Source: Desulfosporosinus hippei DSM 8344 (lineage in GTDB: Bacteria > Bacillota > Desulfitobacteriia > Desulfitobacteriales > Desulfitobacteriaceae). Taken from it: a DNA stretch of 64,000 nt. The stretch lies in the NCBI RefSeq assembly GCF_900100785.1, contig NZ_FNCP01000009.1, positions 62,001 through 126,000 on the forward strand, written 5' to 3'. The notes beneath the pieces are model-generated. The model had not been told where the DNA came from. It was given only the letters and a program-made list of their open reading frames with translations, and made no database searches. Each line of letters starts with the position of its first letter. The first letter of the stretch is position 1. The position numbers were made by a program, and so were the translations under genes. Positions 17,195-25,303 of the stretch are shown here, in pieces.

Positions 17195-17261
17195 GCCTTA
17201 GAGAACCTTATAATGAATCCCTTAAGCATGATTAAATTATTAAATCTGACAATTTCATGCA

Positions 17262-17297
17262 CCTTAGTATGCCTAGAGCCAATAATATGTACTAAGG
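17262..17297 (+). promoter_or_regulatory. Inverted repeat over the ribosome site of the DUF4474 gene
   Basis: CCTTAGTA (17262-17269) is the exact reverse complement of TACTAAGG (17290-17297), and the right arm merges into the AAGGGGGG ribosome site of the gene starting at 17308. Folded in RNA it would mask that site. Confidence 0.5.
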
Positions 17298-17307
17298 GGG
17301 GATAAGT

Positions 17308-18216
17308 ATGTCCATTCAAATAAATAATGACAATTCCGGCTTTATAGCAAAGGGAATGACGAACTCAGAATTGGATAAAGTTGTTGAAATAGCAGGATAC
17401 GATTATGATTCAGTGCAAGATATTTTCTATTCAACGATGAATCCATGGCAGAGAAAAATTGGATACTGTCGCCTTTTTGATGAAGCGGCAGCTCCTTTAG
17501 GAATGATCATCGATTGTGAACCTATTCATTTCGAATATAACAACAAAAAATGGATGATTGGCTTGTGGAAAGGACAATATGATTTAGTTTCCGGAGGAGA
17601 AATTGGAGTTTACACCGAAGCATTTGATTTAAAAATACCTGGATTTTTTACAGGTACTTTTTACAATTGTGCAAGCGATTCTGATCTTCTGCAAATGTCG
17701 TTTGTATTGAAGAAGAAAGGAAAGGTTCTTTTTAGACGAGAAGGAGAACATTGGTGGTTAACCGGCTTTAAACTTGGCGAATTCTCCGAACCCTCAGACT
17801 TAACTATGGATATAAATATTAATTTAAAAAACAGGCTTATGCGTGATGCCTTTATTGCCGGCCTTTATAATGCTGGGTATTCAAAGGCGGACTTAACGAT
17901 AAACGGAAACTCAGTTAGCTTTTTATATGCTACTCCTCACTCCGAGCAACCAGTAACTCGTACGGTTGCCACTGACCGGATTATACAAAGAAAAAACGAA
18001 TTATTCTGTGCTAAATATCAAGAGATCACCCAAGGTCTTGATAATCTGCAAGATAGAGTAGCCGCTATTGAAGAACAGGCCCCGGAGCTTTATCAAAAAA
18101 TAATTAAAATGGGCAAGGCAAAACCCTTGTTTGGGATTTACGAAACCGTATTACTAGTATTTCTGGTTGCAGTGGCGACCTACCTCGCCTCTCGAGTACT
18201 CAGTGAAGATAACTAG
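17308..18216 (+). CDS. DUF4474 domain protein with C-terminal membrane anchor
   Basis: 302 aa. Residues about 20-190 match the clostridial DUF4474 domain: STMNPWQRKIGYCRLFDEAA, PLGMIIDCEPIHFEY, WKGQYDLVSGGEIGVY, GTFYNCASD, and HWWLTGFKLGEFSEPSDLTM. This is followed by a coiled-coil-like stretch (residues about 230-265) and one C-terminal membrane helix (LFGIYETVLLVFLVAVATYL). Ribosome site AAGGGGGG, ATG start. The domain has no established function. The gene stands alone on the plus strand, downstream of the structured element. Confidence 0.85.
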   Translation: MSIQINNDNSGFIAKGMTNSELDKVVEIAGYDYDSVQDIFYSTMNPWQRKIGYCRLFDEAAAPLGMIIDCEPIHFEYNNKKWMIGLWKGQYDLVSGGEIGVYTEAFDLKIPGFFTGTFYNCASDSDLLQMSFVLKKKGKVLFRREGEHWWLTGFKLGEFSEPSDLTMDININLKNRLMRDAFIAGLYNAGYSKADLTINGNSVSFLYATPHSEQPVTRTVATDRIIQRKNELFCAKYQEITQGLDNLQDRVAAIEEQAPELYQKIIKMGKAKPLFGIYETVLLVFLVAVATYLASRVLSEDN

Positions 18217-18252
18217 TATTTCCTGAAATACCTGCAACTTATTCTATATATG

Positions 18253-18297
18253 AAAAAGCAATCTCCTCTTAGAAAACCTAATTGGAGATTGCTTTTT
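18253..18297. terminator. Bidirectional terminator between DUF4474 gene and scpB
   Basis: Perfect 14-bp stem (AAAAAGCAATCTCC / GGAGATTGCTTTTT), 17-nt loop, with A-run and T-run on either side. It can serve both the plus-strand gene ending at 18216 and the minus-strand scp operon ending at 18311. Confidence 0.85.
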
Positions 18298-18310
18298 GGA
18301 AATACAAGAT

Positions 18311-18868
18311 TTACTCTTCTTGTGTGCTTGCCACCTCATCATTGCTTAAATACTCAGTTTCTAAGTCAGGCAAATCATTTAAGGAACGCAACCCAAAATG
18401 CAGGAGAAACTGCTCTGTTGTAGCATAAAGAATAGGTCTCCCGGGGCCATCCTTGCGTCCCACATCTTTAACAAGACCTTTTTCCACTAAAGTTGCTAGG
18501 GCCCGATCAGATTGGACTCCTCTAATGAAGTCCACTTCACCCCTTGTCACAGGTTGCTTGTATGCGATTATAGAAAGCACTTCCAAGGCTGCATTAGACA
18601 ATGCCTGGGCGGGCTGCTTATATAAGATTTCTATATATCGGGCCACTTCTGGCTTAGTTCCTAATTTGAAGCCGCCATTCATTTCTAACAAGGCTAATCC
18701 GCAAGAGTCTATAGCATATCGCGTTCGTAATTCATAAAGAAGCTCTTCAATTTTGGCTATGTCCAACTCCAGAATCTCACCGAGCTGTACAAGGGTAAGC
18801 GGATCCTTGGCAACAAATAAAAGAGCCTCTAAGGCAGCTGTTTCCGGCTCCCTAAACAGCAATTCCAT
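18311..18868 (-). CDS. scpB: Segregation and condensation protein B
   Basis: 185 aa. Two winged-helix domains typical of ScpB: ALLFVAKDPLTLVQLGEILEL near the N-terminus and ALEVLSIIAYKQPVTRGEVD plus GRPILYATTEQFLLHFGL in the second half. ScpB binds ScpA and regulates the SMC ATPase in chromosome condensation. It starts directly after the scpA stop. Confidence 0.95.
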   Translation of the reverse strand: MELLFREPETAALEALLFVAKDPLTLVQLGEILELDIAKIEELLYELRTRYAIDSCGLALLEMNGGFKLGTKPEVARYIEILYKQPAQALSNAALEVLSIIAYKQPVTRGEVDFIRGVQSDRALATLVEKGLVKDVGRKDGPGRPILYATTEQFLLHFGLRSLNDLPDLETEYLSNDEVASTQEE

Positions 18869-19636
18869 CTACTCCTCTTCTGTAAATTCCCAAGCTTTTT
18901 CTGTTGGATACAGCATTATTTCGCTGAGCAGCGTTGCTTGCTCAGCACGCACCTTTCCTAACTTTAAAAGTTCTAAAAGCGCCAGGAATGATACAATTAT
19001 TTCCATGCGCGTTCCAATCCTCATAAGCTGATTGAAGCGAAGCCCTTTGGGATGAAGTAGAACACGGCGCAATACATCCGCGAGCATAAGGTCAATGGCA
19101 ATTTCATCAGGTTCAACATAGGTGATTTCTTCCCCTTTTTCAGCCCGTTCGATAACCCGACAAAATGCTTGCCAAAGATCGTCAAAGCTTATCCCCTTTA
19201 ATGGATCTTCCGGCTTGACATCTGCTAGTAACCCCTCAATATTAACTTCTCGATAGTAAGATCGTCCCGATGAGGTTTCTATACTTTCAAAAACCTTAGC
19301 CGCTTGTTTGAAGGCTCGGTAAGCAATCAAGCGCTCAACCAGTTCCTGGCGTAAATCTTCTTCTTCTCTGGGGCTCTCTTCACTCTTTGGTGGTTTCGGC
19401 AAGAGTTCTCTTGATTTGATATAAAGTAATTGGGCTGCAAGAACCAGAAATTCAGTGGTTACTTCCATGTCCATCGATTCCATCCGACGCACGACATCTA
19501 CGAACTGATCAGCAATTCGGGCAATAGGGATATCGTAAATATCAACTTTTTCTTGTTGTATGAGTGTTAACAATAAATCAAGGGGGCCTTGGTAGGCAGG
19601 AAGTTCAACTTGTGGGCTATTATTTTCACGTTCCAT
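18869..19636 (-). CDS. scpA: Segregation and condensation protein A (kleisin)
   Basis: 255 aa, ScpA/Rec8-like kleisin. N-terminal helical domain with YQGPLDLLLTLIQQEKVDIY, linker rich in Glu (PPKSEESPREEEDLRQELVE), C-terminal winged helix. The protein closes the SMC ring. ATG start one base before the trpS stop, so trpS, scpA and scpB form one tightly packed operon. Confidence 0.95.
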   Translation of the reverse strand: MERENNSPQVELPAYQGPLDLLLTLIQQEKVDIYDIPIARIADQFVDVVRRMESMDMEVTTEFLVLAAQLLYIKSRELLPKPPKSEESPREEEDLRQELVERLIAYRAFKQAAKVFESIETSSGRSYYREVNIEGLLADVKPEDPLKGISFDDLWQAFCRVIERAEKGEEITYVEPDEIAIDLMLADVLRRVLLHPKGLRFNQLMRIGTRMEIIVSFLALLELLKLGKVRAEQATLLSEIMLYPTEKAWEFTEEE

Positions 19637-20611
19637 TTATAACCCCATGAGGTGGCGAACTTCTTTCATTGTCTGTGAGGTTGTTTCCTGGGCGCGTATA
19701 GCACCCTCTTCTAGAACTTTTTCAACTCGGCCGGGTTCTTCCCAATAGGAACGCCTTTCCCTAAACGGACTAATTAACTTCTCTAGATTTTCTGCCAGAT
19801 TCCGTTTACAAGCGACACAGCCTATTTTTCCGGCTCGACATTTTTCTTCGATGTCTGCTACTTCAGGAGTGTAGATTTTATGAAATTTATGAACAACGCA
19901 CACTTCGGGATGTCCAGGGTCATCTTTACGCAGCCGAGCCGGATCGGTTACCATTTGTTGCACCCGGGTCTTAATCTCCTCAGGAGAGGCCGTCAAGGAT
20001 ATGGCATTATGATAGCTCTTACTCATTTTCCGCCCATCTACCCCCGGCAGGAGAGGCACTTTGCCTATTAAAGCCTTCGGTTCAGGAAAGGCGGTTCCAT
20101 AAAGATGATTAAAACGACGAGCAATTTCCCGACAAAGTTCAACATGCGGAATTTGATCTTCACCCACAGGTACAACATCTGCTTTATAGACCAAAATATC
20201 CGCTGCCATCAAAAGAGGGTACCCCAAGAAACCATATGTACCCAGTTCCTTACCCTGTTGACTTAATTGTTGAATCTGATCCTTGTAGGTGGGTACTCTT
20301 TCAAGCCAAGACAGAGGAGTGAACATTGAAAAAAGTAAATGAAGTTCCGCATGTTCTTTGACATCAGATTGAAGAAAGATAGCACTCTTTTGAGGATCAA
20401 TCCCGACACTGAGCCAATCCAAAGCTATTTCTCTACGTAAACTTGGAAAGTCTAATTTATCTTCATATCCCGTCGTCAAGGCATGTAGATCAACGATCGA
20501 AAAATAACTCTCATACTGATCCTGAAGGGTCACCCAATTTTGAATGACACTCAAGTGCCCAATATGCAAAGCCCCAGTTGGGCGCATTCCGCTAAATATT
20601 CTACCTTTCAT
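19637..20611 (-). CDS. trpS: Tryptophanyl-tRNA synthetase
   Basis: 324 aa class I aminoacyl-tRNA synthetase. HIGH motif in TGALHIGHLSV and KMSKS motif in GRKMSKSYHN. Tryptophan-pocket residues lie in YPLLMAADILVY and VGEDQIPHVELCREI. A CRAGKIGCVACK segment near residue 260 provides Cys residues seen in some bacterial TrpRS that bind a metal or Fe-S cluster. No T-box leader is seen in the 50 bp upstream. First gene of the trpS-scpA-scpB operon. Confidence 0.95.
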   Translation of the reverse strand: MKGRIFSGMRPTGALHIGHLSVIQNWVTLQDQYESYFSIVDLHALTTGYEDKLDFPSLRREIALDWLSVGIDPQKSAIFLQSDVKEHAELHLLFSMFTPLSWLERVPTYKDQIQQLSQQGKELGTYGFLGYPLLMAADILVYKADVVPVGEDQIPHVELCREIARRFNHLYGTAFPEPKALIGKVPLLPGVDGRKMSKSYHNAISLTASPEEIKTRVQQMVTDPARLRKDDPGHPEVCVVHKFHKIYTPEVADIEEKCRAGKIGCVACKRNLAENLEKLISPFRERRSYWEEPGRVEKVLEEGAIRAQETTSQTMKEVRHLMGL

Positions 20612-20664
20612 ATTAACAATCCCTTCTGTTTCTTAGGTCTATTGTAATTTATATTACTATCACT

Positions 20665-21315
20665 TTACACTAAAAATGGGGTTAGTATCAGTGAAATAAT
20701 TTTCTGGTAAACATCAAATATCCCAATTACTGTCGGAGACAGTATGTTTCCAAGAACATCTGTAAAGAGAAGGACAATTAGGATTACAAATCCATACTGC
20801 TCGATCATTTGCAATTGAGGAGCAAATCGTTCAGGCAACAGACTTCCCAGTACACCAAATCCATCCAAGGGAGGGATCGGCAAGAGATTAAAAACTCCTA
20901 ATCCCAAGTTCATCAGAACAGTGGATTGAAACACTAATGAAAGTATACCACTCCACTCAGAGGCTTCTAACCAAAGCATTGTTAAGAACCATATTAACAT
21001 AACCACAAAAGCCGTAATCAAATTCATGATAGAACCGGCTAGGGAAACCATCATCTGCCCGCGCCTCTTATCTCCCCGATAATAATGAGGATTGGTTATA
21101 ACGGGTTTAGCCCAACCAAAGCGATATAAGAGTGCCATTAAAGTCCCAAACAGATCTAAGTGGACAAACGGGTTCAAGGTTAAACGTCCCTGACTTCGCG
21201 GTGTCGGATCTCCTAAGCGATCGGCAACCCAGGCATGAGCAAACTCATGAAAGGCAAACCCGATCATCAAAGCAGGAATGTTTGCGATAATAGTCGCTAA
21301 CTTGATATCGAACAA
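20665..21315 (-). CDS. Site-2 protease family membrane metallopeptidase (M50)
   Basis: 216 aa from the TTG at 21315, which has AGGAGGT six bases upstream and follows the previous stop by four bases. The frame is open to an ATG at 21399, but that would overlap the upstream gene heavily. Zinc motif HEFAHAW near residue 20 and the second motif NLLPIPPLDGF near 150 identify an intramembrane M50 protease, with about six membrane helices. Substrate unknown. This YwhC/Rip2-like short form is common upstream of scpA/trpS in clostridia. Confidence 0.85.
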   Translation of the reverse strand: MFDIKLATIIANIPALMIGFAFHEFAHAWVADRLGDPTPRSQGRLTLNPFVHLDLFGTLMALLYRFGWAKPVITNPHYYRGDKRRGQMMVSLAGSIMNLITAFVVMLIWFLTMLWLEASEWSGILSLVFQSTVLMNLGLGVFNLLPIPPLDGFGVLGSLLPERFAPQLQMIEQYGFVILIVLLFTDVLGNILSPTVIGIFDVYQKIISLILTPFLV

Positions 21316-21319
21316 ATCT

Positions 21320-23878
21320 CTACCTCCTTCTAACCTGGGCATTAACCAATTGACGAGCAATTCCCTGCTCTTCTTCTGCAGTACTAATTCTGCCCTCAAG
21401 CCAAGCCATCCGTACTTGAGCTAGAATTTCTCCAATTTCAGGACCTTGTTTTAAACCCATCTGAATAAGAGTCTTGCCATCAAGCGCCATATTAATTCTC
21501 TGCCCGGCTTCCATACACTCGGTTATTCGTTTATTATATCTGCCATCCCGGGCTAAAGTGGTCACGACTCTTTTAGGTGCCTTGTTTAGAAGATGATCCA
21601 TTTCACTGATGGTTAACGGCTTTTGCAAGGATTCCCGCAATTGCACATAGGCTATTGTTTCATCACGCAGAGATTTATTCAAAATGACTCGCTCAAGAAC
21701 AATATCGATTTCTAAAGAGTCCATCTTGGAAAGAGAAATCAGCCAGCGCAAATTCAACGACCATTCCGCACTCCCTACAGCATCCTCCAAGTTAAAATTC
21801 CAAGCCAGATCCTTACCGAACCAAGCCTTAAATAAACCGCTGTTCACTAAAAGCTGCCCCATGGTCAAGTAATTTACCTCTTTATAGATAAGTAGAATCT
21901 CCTCAGTAAAACGTTCCACACTCAGCTTAGAAAGAACACCGGTATCTATTGCAGTATGTAAAGCATCGAGAGTCTCTTTAGCAAAATCAAATTGATATCG
22001 TTCGGCAAAACGTATTGCCCGGAGCATTCGGGTAGGGTCATCGATAAAACTGATATTATGCAGGAATCGTATTTTCCTCTGTTGTAAATCTTGTTTACCG
22101 CCATAATAATCAACAAGTTCTCCGTAACGATCTGTGTTGAGACAAATCGCCATAGAATTAATGGTGAAATCACGTCGGAACAAATCATCCCGAAGACATG
22201 ATTCTTCTACCTGAGGAAGTGCTCCCGGAAAAGAATAATGCTCCCATCTCGTACTTGCTATATCAACATGACTTCCATCAGGAAAAATAATCTGAGCTGT
22301 TCCAAACTTTATATGCTGAGTCAGCTTTCCATTCGGTATCCGCCGCATTAAGGCCTGGGCAAATTGGCCACCGCTACCTTCTACCACAAAGTCTAGATCT
22401 TGGGTAGGGACAGTAAGGAGCAAATCCCTAACAAATCCTCCTACAACATAGACTGAACACTCTTCTTCCTCTGCCGTATCTCTTACTGCTTCAAGAAGAT
22501 TTTGGGTTTCTTTTGGCAAACATTCTAGCAAATCTAAAATATCTTGGCGCATAGCTGCGCTTCTCTCTCGAGCGAGTTGAGTTTCGATAGGAATTGACGT
22601 GCCGTGAACAAGACGCAAAACATCTGAACGTGAAACAATACCAACAAGATTGCCGTCTTCCACAACGGGCAAACGCCCGATATCATGCTGAACCATTAAT
22701 CTATGAACTTCATCCCAAGGAACATCTGCTTCTACTGTAGATACCTTAGTAGTCATAAAGCCTTTGACAGGTGCATGCTTTAAGCCATGCTTAATAGCCT
22801 TATCCACATCGCGCCTGGAAATAATCCCCACTAAGTTCTTGTCTTCTGTGACCGGCACCCCGGTATGACCGTAGCGCAATAAGATTTGTTCTACTTCACC
22901 TAGTTTTGTCTCGGGAGATACAGTCTTAACCGGATAGCTCATGATATCTCTGACTAGATGGGGGCGTTTTGCCCGGCTCTTAATCGCTGAACGCAGTTGC
23001 TTTAATATATCAGACAGCTTTGCATCTTTAATAGTTGCGGAAGCTGCTCTTTCGTGGCCTGCTCCTCCAAATAATTGAACCAAACCGTTAACCGGCAAAC
23101 CCCGGCCTCTTGAGCGGCCCACAATATACACCCGATTTTCCATCCTTACCAAAAGAAACCAGGTATCTGCCCCTTCTAACTCTCCTACTCGATGGGCTAA
23201 TAGAGCCAAGCCACCCACATAATCCTTAATCTCAGCATAGGAAATATAGACTGGTAATCCATCAAAGAATTCTGTTTGTCCAGAATCTAAGAGCTGTTGC
23301 AGAAGATCTTTTTGTTCCTCAGTAAGAGGGCGACGCAAGTTATTAGAAATCACCCCTAAGTTCGCACCTTGTTCTAATAAATAAGCCACAGCGTGAACAT
23401 CACGTACTGTGGTACTATCAAACAATAGACTTCCGGTATCATCATAAATCCCTATAGCAATTAATGTTGCTTCAAAACTACTAAGCGGCAACCCCATTCC
23501 TGCTAACTTTTCCACAAGAAGGGTCGCACAGGCACCAACCGGTTCGATAACCATACCTGCTTTAAGTGTACCTGCATAGGGATGGTGGTCATAGATCTCT
23601 ACCTCAATACCAGGGAGTCTAGCCACCTTCTCCCCTAAAAACCCTACTCGACGAAGCTCATGGGTATCTACTAAAATTACCCGAGAAACCTCCTCCAAAT
23701 CAATATCCTGAGCCCTGCGGAACCGCAATAGATCTCGAGACAATGCCAGAAAATCTTGAACAAAAACATTCGGTTTTCCATCCATAACCAAAACACTGTT
23801 CGGATAAATCTTCTGAGCTGCTACCATCGAAGCCAACGCATCGAAATCGATTTGGCGGTGAGCCAAAATGATGTCCAT
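21320..23878 (-). CDS. DHH-CBS-nucleotidyltransferase fusion (CCA/poly(A) polymerase family)
   Basis: 852 aa, roughly twice the size of a CCA-adding enzyme. Domains in order: DHH phosphoesterase (1-160, Asp/His at D97-H98-H99), DHHA1 (about 190-300, GGAGHERAA), two CBS repeats (about 305-365 and 372-428), then the class II nucleotidyltransferase with GGFVRD (480-485) and the catalytic D494-L-D496, and the C-terminal RNA-binding helical domain. The NTase adds CCA or A to tRNA 3' ends; the DHH part resembles NrnA-type nuclease/phosphatase. Such fusions are known in Clostridia and Deltaproteobacteria. The CBS pair suggests regulation by adenylates. Confidence 0.9.
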   Translation of the reverse strand: MDIILAHRQIDFDALASMVAAQKIYPNSVLVMDGKPNVFVQDFLALSRDLLRFRRAQDIDLEEVSRVILVDTHELRRVGFLGEKVARLPGIEVEIYDHHPYAGTLKAGMVIEPVGACATLLVEKLAGMGLPLSSFEATLIAIGIYDDTGSLLFDSTTVRDVHAVAYLLEQGANLGVISNNLRRPLTEEQKDLLQQLLDSGQTEFFDGLPVYISYAEIKDYVGGLALLAHRVGELEGADTWFLLVRMENRVYIVGRSRGRGLPVNGLVQLFGGAGHERAASATIKDAKLSDILKQLRSAIKSRAKRPHLVRDIMSYPVKTVSPETKLGEVEQILLRYGHTGVPVTEDKNLVGIISRRDVDKAIKHGLKHAPVKGFMTTKVSTVEADVPWDEVHRLMVQHDIGRLPVVEDGNLVGIVSRSDVLRLVHGTSIPIETQLARERSAAMRQDILDLLECLPKETQNLLEAVRDTAEEEECSVYVVGGFVRDLLLTVPTQDLDFVVEGSGGQFAQALMRRIPNGKLTQHIKFGTAQIIFPDGSHVDIASTRWEHYSFPGALPQVEESCLRDDLFRRDFTINSMAICLNTDRYGELVDYYGGKQDLQQRKIRFLHNISFIDDPTRMLRAIRFAERYQFDFAKETLDALHTAIDTGVLSKLSVERFTEEILLIYKEVNYLTMGQLLVNSGLFKAWFGKDLAWNFNLEDAVGSAEWSLNLRWLISLSKMDSLEIDIVLERVILNKSLRDETIAYVQLRESLQKPLTISEMDHLLNKAPKRVVTTLARDGRYNKRITECMEAGQRINMALDGKTLIQMGLKQGPEIGEILAQVRMAWLEGRISTAEEEQGIARQLVNAQVRRR

Positions 23879-23962
23879 TCTACATCCTAATCTCCTATCC
23901 TTGTAATTATCTTTAAATTATATCATCGATGGCCTCTTCACAGCAACTTGAATGCCTTCAGC

Positions 23963-24262
23963 CTACATACGATAATGATACATCCCCTGAAAGTTATTAA
24001 AAATTCTCTCCGGGACAAGCTTATCTCCAACAATTATTGAATATCCAACCATGCTCAAAAGAAAAATCAGCAAAATGGTAGCAAGTGGTATTCTACGGTT
24101 AAACAGCAATCCAATTCCCGCCAAAATTAAAATTAGTGGCCACAAGTCTATGACATGAGCCCATAATCTCCAAGATAGGAAACCATAATTGAGCAGGAAA
24201 AAGATAACTCCTAAAGTGATTAGAAGTAGTCCTCGGCTTACGTTATCAAAGACTCTGTTCAT
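23963..24262 (-). CDS. Small membrane protein, LiaF N-terminal/DUF5668-like
   Basis: 99 aa from ATG 24262, whose ATGA overlaps the end of the pspC gene. Three predicted membrane helices: SRGLLLITLGVIFFLLNYG, LWPLILILAGIGLLF and a following ILLIFLLSMVGYSI. It resembles the LiaI/LiaF membrane module (DUF5668), often encoded with PspC. Probably envelope stress related. The frame extends upstream but without a ribosome site. Confidence 0.7.
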   Translation of the reverse strand: MNRVFDNVSRGLLLITLGVIFFLLNYGFLSWRLWAHVIDLWPLILILAGIGLLFNRRIPLATILLIFLLSMVGYSIIVGDKLVPERIFNNFQGMYHYRM

Positions 24263-24717
24263 CTTTTCCCACCCCGCGCAATAATAAATATCCCGATAAT
24301 AATAAGAAATATCGGCCACATTTTACTCATATCAAACCAATACGGAAACCAGCGTTGAAGTAAAAAAACGACTCCTAAAACAACTAAAACTCCCCCTGCA
24401 ACTATTGAACGATTTTCACGTGGGTTATTCTCTAGCTTTCCATAATCTCTAGCCTCTTCTTTTAGATCAGCAATAATCTCCTTCCCTCCATCTCCAACAT
24501 CATGCTTATAGTTAACGAAGTTATCATGCTCAGCAGAATCAACCGGGATAATTATCCAGGCGGCTATATAGGCTAAAAACCCTACTCCTCCGGCAAATAA
24601 AGCAATGAGAGCGATAAGCCTAACTAATGTAACATCGACTCTGAAATAGTCTGCCAGACCTCCACAGACCCCTCCAATCATTTTATCTCGTACCGACCGG
24701 TAAACTCTTTCTGGCAT
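24259..24717 (-). CDS. pspC: PspC domain membrane protein
   Basis: 152 aa. The N-terminal PspC domain has YRSVRDKMIGGVCGGLADYF followed by VRLIALIALFAGGVGFLAY and an IIPVDS end. After an amphipathic linker it gains a second membrane pair (VAGGVLVVLGVVFLLQRW and MWPIFLIIIGIFIIARG) that resembles the LiaF-type module in the neighbouring gene. PspC proteins take part in membrane stress responses. ATG start; paired with the overlapping 24262 gene. Confidence 0.85.
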   Translation of the reverse strand: MPERVYRSVRDKMIGGVCGGLADYFRVDVTLVRLIALIALFAGGVGFLAYIAAWIIIPVDSAEHDNFVNYKHDVGDGGKEIIADLKEEARDYGKLENNPRENRSIVAGGVLVVLGVVFLLQRWFPYWFDMSKMWPIFLIIIGIFIIARGGKR

Positions 24718-24814
24718 TTTTCTGTTCCCCCTATTATTTATTGATTAGTGTTTACAATTGTATTACGCAACAAGGAGTAGAAATGTTTCACTGAAAATGA
24801 AGGAAATAAAAAAA

Positions 24815-24854
24815 ATAGAAGAAGGACTAAGCCTGTGGCTTAAGCTTCTTCTAT
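24815..24854 (-). terminator. Rho-independent terminator after the 113-aa gene
   Basis: Stem of about 18 bp with one internal bulge (arms 24815-24833 and 24837-24854), followed on the minus strand by CTATTTTTTTTATT. It sits 19 bp past the stop at 24873. Confidence 0.88.
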
Positions 24855-24872
24855 CATTTACGTTAGAAAAAA

Positions 24873-25214
24873 TTAAATATTGGTATTAATCTCTTCGGTA
24901 GCTTGCTCAATCTCTTCAAGAGACATCCCATCTTTGCCCAAATTAAATTTAATTGCATCTGACCAGAAAGCACATTTAGCACTAATCTTTTTATAAGCCT
25001 TGGGATTGGCTTTACTTTCTTTGGCCCTTGCTTCAGCATTTGACTGTACAATTGAGCAAATATAAAGAGCTTTTACGCGAGTATCCTTATCAAGATCACC
25101 AAATGTCTGGTTCAACTCAGCAATTAGAGTCCGATAGTACTCAGAAAACTCCTCGAAAGGAATTTCCGTATCCATGTGTAAGTATTCTTTCAACTTTTCA
25201 AGCAGCTTATCCAA
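24873..25214 (-). CDS. Hypothetical protein (113 aa)
   Basis: 113 aa, all-helical and soluble by composition, with an acidic N-terminus (MDKLLEKLKEYLHMDTEIPF) and VKALYICSIVQSNAEARAKE in the middle. No known motif recognised. ATG start with GGAGGGTGAAC upstream and a strong terminator downstream, so it is a monocistronic, probably expressed gene. The family looks like those conserved among Peptococcaceae, but I could not search. Confidence 0.65.
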   Translation of the reverse strand: MDKLLEKLKEYLHMDTEIPFEEFSEYYRTLIAELNQTFGDLDKDTRVKALYICSIVQSNAEARAKESKANPKAYKKISAKCAFWSDAIKFNLGKDGMSLEEIEQATEEINTNI

Positions 25215-25303
25215 TGTTCACCCTCCAAAAAAACCTAAATTAATCTTATATAGTATATAACCCTTTAAATAAAATAACAAGCGTTTAAATTTCCGTGTTA
25301 AAA

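Noticed and set aside
20612-20664. T-box leader for trpS
   Set aside because: Only about 50 bp of spacer with no specifier stem or GGTGG-type antiterminator sequence.
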